Source: an uncultured Lachnospiraceae bacterium
GTDB lineage: Bacteria > Bacillota_A > Clostridia > Lachnospirales > Lachnospiraceae
Reading direction: 5' to 3'
DNA length: 9,080 nt
Assembly (NCBI GenBank): GCA_902767195.1
Contig: CACXGS010000025.1
Coordinates: 1 to 9,080, forward strand
The notes under the pieces were generated by a model. That model made no database searches, was not told the origin of the DNA, and was given only the letters and a program-made list of their open reading frames with translations. Of this stretch, positions 6,826 through 9,080 are shown one piece after another (within the stretch, counting starts at the first letter, position 1; the number at the start of each line of letters is the position of its first letter). The translations under genes and the position numbers were made by a program.

Positions 6826-7599
6826 ATGTCTGAACGCAAAAAAGTCAGCATGCTTGGTGTCAATGTGACCGGTATGCCTGTAAAAGATGCCGTGGAGGAA
6901 ACTTTGCGGCTGATGACGGAACCCCGTTTGGGGAAGATATATTTTCTTACTGCGGAGAGTTCTCTGCTGTGTCAGAGTGACGACAGAACGGTGGATTTTC
7001 TCAACCACTGTGATCTGGTCCTGCCGGGAGATTCCCATACAGAGAAGGCCTTCGACGACCTGCCGGATATCCGTGGGAAGGACCCGGACAAGGAGACTCC
7101 GGAAGCGAATCAGGATCAGCTTATTTCCGAGGATTTTGCTCAGCAGTACATGAGGAGTATTCTCCCCCGAATGAATGAGGAGGAGCTGAGTATCTACGTG
7201 ATCATGGATTCCGAGACAGGGCTTCTTTCTCTTCAGGAATATATACTGACGAATTATCCCAGTATTAATCTGGAAGGGATCCTGATCGGGAAGGACTCTG
7301 AAGAAGAGTACGGCAGAGTGGTCAATGATGTCAACAAGTGTGTTCCGGATATTGTCTTTGTCTGTGTCTCCGCAGAACAGCAGATCCGTTTTGTCAGGGA
7401 GTTTGCTTCCATGATGAATACCGGTCTCTGCATCTGTATTGAATCCATGCAGCCCTGGATTTACAGGGAGGTAGCCGAGGTGCCGGGGTTTTTCCGCCTG
7501 CTGCATCTGGAATCCCTGTATTACTGGATCCGGAGAGAGAATAAGCTTGGGAATCTGATCGCGGGTTCTGCCTTCCGAAAAAGGATGCGTGGCGAATAG
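6826..7599 (+). CDS. Divergent WecG/TagA/CpsF-family (GT26) protein
   Basis: This 257-residue protein resembles GT26 glycosyltransferases, which add N-acetylmannosamine or a similar sugar to a undecaprenyl-diphosphate-linked primer in wall-polymer synthesis. The N-terminal LGVNVTGMPVKDAVE (10-24), the FLTAESSLL segment (40-48), HCDLVLPG (61-68) and VPDIVFVCVSAEQQIRFV (173-190) follow the TagA layout in order. The usual LPDG motif, whose Asp is catalytic in TagA, reads LPGD at 66-69. The usual gGxGAPkQE motif reads CVSAEQQI, and the final GGxFDxxAG motif reads IESMQPWIY. Residues 80-100 hold an insert rich in Asp, Glu and Pro. The C-terminus (PGFFRLLHLESLYYWIRRE) resembles the membrane-association region of the family. 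It may be inactive or have altered specificity. A GGAG at 6816-6819 lies 6 bases before the ATG, and the gene is 3 bases after the LCP-like stop, so the two form an operon ended by the terminator at 7645-7684. Confidence 0.7.
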   Translation: MSERKKVSMLGVNVTGMPVKDAVEETLRLMTEPRLGKIYFLTAESSLLCQSDDRTVDFLNHCDLVLPGDSHTEKAFDDLPDIRGKDPDKETPEANQDQLISEDFAQQYMRSILPRMNEEELSIYVIMDSETGLLSLQEYILTNYPSINLEGILIGKDSEEEYGRVVNDVNKCVPDIVFVCVSAEQQIRFVREFASMMNTGLCICIESMQPWIYREVAEVPGFFRLLHLESLYYWIRRENKLGNLIAGSAFRKRMRGE

Positions 7600-7644
7600 T
7601 TAAAATATTGCTCTAAAATGCTACAGTCTTTGTGGGATTTTGTG

Positions 7645-7684
7645 AAAAAGAGGGAGTTTTTTATGCTTTCCCTCTTTTTTTTTT
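7645..7684 (+). terminator. Rho-independent terminator after the GT26-like gene
   Basis: An 11-base perfect inverted repeat (AAAAAGAGGGA at 7645-7655 and TCCCTCTTTTT at 7669-7679) encloses a 13-base loop and runs into an unbroken T tract to 7684. The A-rich left flank also allows a partly functional terminator on the opposite strand, but no convergent gene is visible there. It closes the LCP-like/GT26-like unit and isolates the regulator downstream. Confidence 0.9.
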
Positions 7685-7755
7685 GGTGAAATTGTATTAA
7701 AATAGGATAAGGCTATTGTTTGAAGTGACTATAGAGAAAGAACAGGAGAATAGAT

Positions 7756-8844
7756 ATGATTTCGAACCAGATCCTACAGGATACGATAGATGGAATAAAG
7801 GCCATCACCAGGATGGATCTCTGTGTGATGGATACGGATGGGAAACCTTTGGCTTCCACACTGAATGAAGTGGAGGAATACAGAGAAGCTGTGCTGGTTT
7901 TTGCAGAATCCATGGCAGAGAGCCAGGTTCTGCAGGGTTATCATTTTTTCAAAGTGTTTGATGATAATCAGCTGGAATATATTATCCTTGTGAAGGGGGA
8001 GACTGATGATATCTACATGATCGGAAAGATGGCCTCCTTCCAGATACAGAATCTTCTTGTGGCATACAAGGAGCGCTTTGATAAGGATAATTTCATTAAG
8101 AATCTTCTGCTGGATAACCTTCTTCTGGTTGATATCTATAACCGGGCGAAGAAGCTGCATATCGAGACGGATGTGAGACGTTGTGTCTTTATCGTAGAGA
8201 CCCAGAACGGACGGGAGAATAATGCCTTTGAGACGATCCGGAGCATCTTTTCATCCAAGTCCAGAGACTTCATTACGGCAGTGGATGAGAAGAATATCCT
8301 CTTTGTCCGGGAAGTGAAGCCGGGAGAAGAGTACGAAGACCTGGAGAAGACCGCCCAGTCCATCGTGGATATGTTGAATACAGAGGCTGTGACACAGGTC
8401 CATGTAGCCTTCGGTACCATTGTCAATGAGATTAAGGAAGTGTCCAGATCCTACAAGGAAGCCAAGATGGCCATGGATGTAGGCAAGATCTTTAATCCGG
8501 AGAAGAATGTTGTGGCATACAGCAGTCTTGGAATCGGACGGCTGATCTACCAGCTTCCTCTGCCTCTGTGCAAGATGTTCATCCGGGAGATTTTTGACAA
8601 TCGTTCACCGGACCAGTTTGATGAGGAGACACTCCAGACCATCAATAAGTTCTTTGAGAACAACCTGAATGTATCCGAGACATCCAGACAGCTGTACATT
8701 CACAGGAATACTCTGGTCTACCGTCTTGATAAACTTCAGAAGAGTACAGGTCTTGACCTGAGAGTTTTTGAAGATGCCATCACCTTCAAGATTGCTCTTA
8801 TGGTGGTCAAGTATATGAATTATATGGAGAAGTCCGGTTTCTGA
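7756..8844 (+). CDS. PucR/CdaR-family transcriptional regulator
   Basis: This 362-residue protein has the layout of the CdaR (sugar diacid regulator) and PucR family. The N-terminal 110 residues resemble a small-ligand sensing module (DLCVMDTDGKPLAST at 21-35). A central GGDEF-like CdaR domain lies at about 138-260, followed by a C-terminal PucR-type helix-turn-helix at about 290-350. The latter is recognisable by FFENNLNVSETSRQLYIHRN and TLVYRLDKLQKSTGLDLR; this family usually activates transcription. The start ATG is 7 bases after AGGAG at 7744-7748. The gene sits alone after a strong terminator, so it must have its own promoter, but no convincing one is visible between 7685 and 7743. The ligand and targets are unknown; homologues respond to purines, sugar acids or amino acids. 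The downstream partial membrane gene starts 52 bases after its stop and may share its transcript. Codon and base composition look more AT-rich than in the nitrogenase-like operon. Confidence 0.87.
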   Translation: MISNQILQDTIDGIKAITRMDLCVMDTDGKPLASTLNEVEEYREAVLVFAESMAESQVLQGYHFFKVFDDNQLEYIILVKGETDDIYMIGKMASFQIQNLLVAYKERFDKDNFIKNLLLDNLLLVDIYNRAKKLHIETDVRRCVFIVETQNGRENNAFETIRSIFSSKSRDFITAVDEKNILFVREVKPGEEYEDLEKTAQSIVDMLNTEAVTQVHVAFGTIVNEIKEVSRSYKEAKMAMDVGKIFNPEKNVVAYSSLGIGRLIYQLPLPLCKMFIREIFDNRSPDQFDEETLQTINKFFENNLNVSETSRQLYIHRNTLVYRLDKLQKSTGLDLRVFEDAITFKIALMVVKYMNYMEKSGF

Positions 8845-8896
8845 GCGAAGAGATGACAGTCAGGGACCCGGAAGGAATGACAGATGCGGAGGAATT

Positions 8897-9080
8897 ATGA
8901 ATAACGATTATTACGATGAGAGAAACGACAGCGCCGGATATTACAGTCCGGAGGGATATGACCGGAAGCCGGCACCCAAGAAGAAAAAGGCCAATGTCGC
9001 AGTGATTGTGCTGGCGGTACTTCTGGTTCTGGCGCTGATCGCCATTCCCCTGAGTGCGGCCGCAGGATTTGTTCTTGGCA
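8897..9080 (+). CDS. Membrane-anchored protein, N-terminal fragment (runs off the window)
   Basis: The first 61 codons of a gene are present; the rest lies beyond the window. The product starts with a hydrophilic segment rich in Tyr, Asp and Asn (1-27). A lysine cluster KKKK (28-31) and one strongly hydrophobic helix (about 33-60, ANVAVIVLAVLLVLALIAIP and onward) follow. This pattern means a short cytoplasmic tail followed by a signal anchor, with the main domain outside the cell. A GGAGG site at 8888-8892 lies 4 bases before the ATG. Clostridial membrane-anchored serine proteases, LCP proteins and sporulation or wall enzymes all begin this way, so the function cannot be named. It probably shares a transcript with the regulator just upstream, as no terminator is visible between them. 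Confidence 0.75.
   Translation, partial: MNNDYYDERNDSAGYYSPEGYDRKPAPKKKKANVAVIVLAVLLVLALIAIPLSAAAGFVLG

Noticed and set aside
6553..7506. Long open frame of 317 residues on the - strand
   Set aside because: It is antisense to the end of the LCP-like gene and most of the GT26-like gene, both of which have recognisable domain order and RBSs. The frame is a composition artefact.
7692..7735. Possible promoter for the PucR/CdaR gene (TTGTAT with TATTGT at 7714, or TATAGA at 7730)
   Set aside because: No pairing has both hexamers near consensus with 16-18 base spacing: TTGTAT-16-TATTGT has a poor -10, and TATAGA has no -35 at the right distance. A promoter must exist here but I cannot place it.
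1..9080. CRISPR arrays, insertion sequences, tRNA or rRNA genes, tandem repeats
   Set aside because: No regularly spaced repeats, transposase frames, cloverleaf-like or ribosomal RNA sequences were seen on either strand by eye.

Overview
The window reads as chromosomal DNA of a Gram-positive anaerobe of the class Clostridia, most likely a gut-type Lachnospiraceae member. This rests on the moderate GC, strong AGGAGG-type ribosome binding sites, a sigmaA-type promoter and the protein families present; genus and species cannot be told from the sequence. Every supported gene lies on the + strand, and coding density is high. Only two gaps exceed 100 bases.

Bases 18-5246 form one tightly packed block. 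Three genes encode a nitrogenase-like system: a NifH-type iron protein (18-821), a NifD-type subunit (815-2224) and a NifK-type subunit (about 2206-3459). They overlap by 7 and 19 bases. An apparently intact two-metal Xaa-Pro aminopeptidase (3462-5246) follows after 2 bases, so all four are probably co-translated. The iron protein keeps its ATP and 4Fe-4S motifs. The catalytic subunits keep residues that line up with the two FeMo-cofactor ligands of NifD, but their P-cluster cysteines are rearranged or missing. No nifB, nifE or nifN is visible, although the operon may begin before the window. This looks like an electron-transfer-driven reductase acting on an unknown substrate rather than a nitrogen-fixing enzyme, and it is the most interesting system here.

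Bases 5247-5403 carry a good extended -10 promoter and a short leader with two copies of an anti-Shine-Dalgarno sequence. They drive a two-gene cell-envelope unit: a membrane-anchored LCP/LytR_C-like protein (5404-6822) and a divergent WecG/TagA/CpsF-type protein (6826-7599). Both match the folds of wall-polymer assembly enzymes, yet both seem to have lost hallmark catalytic residues. A strong intrinsic terminator (7645-7684) ends this unit.

A PucR/CdaR-family transcription factor (7756-8844) follows, and then the first 61 codons of a membrane-anchored protein that runs off the end (8897-9080). The regulator may control its own downstream neighbours; nothing in the sequence ties it to the nitrogenase-like operon.
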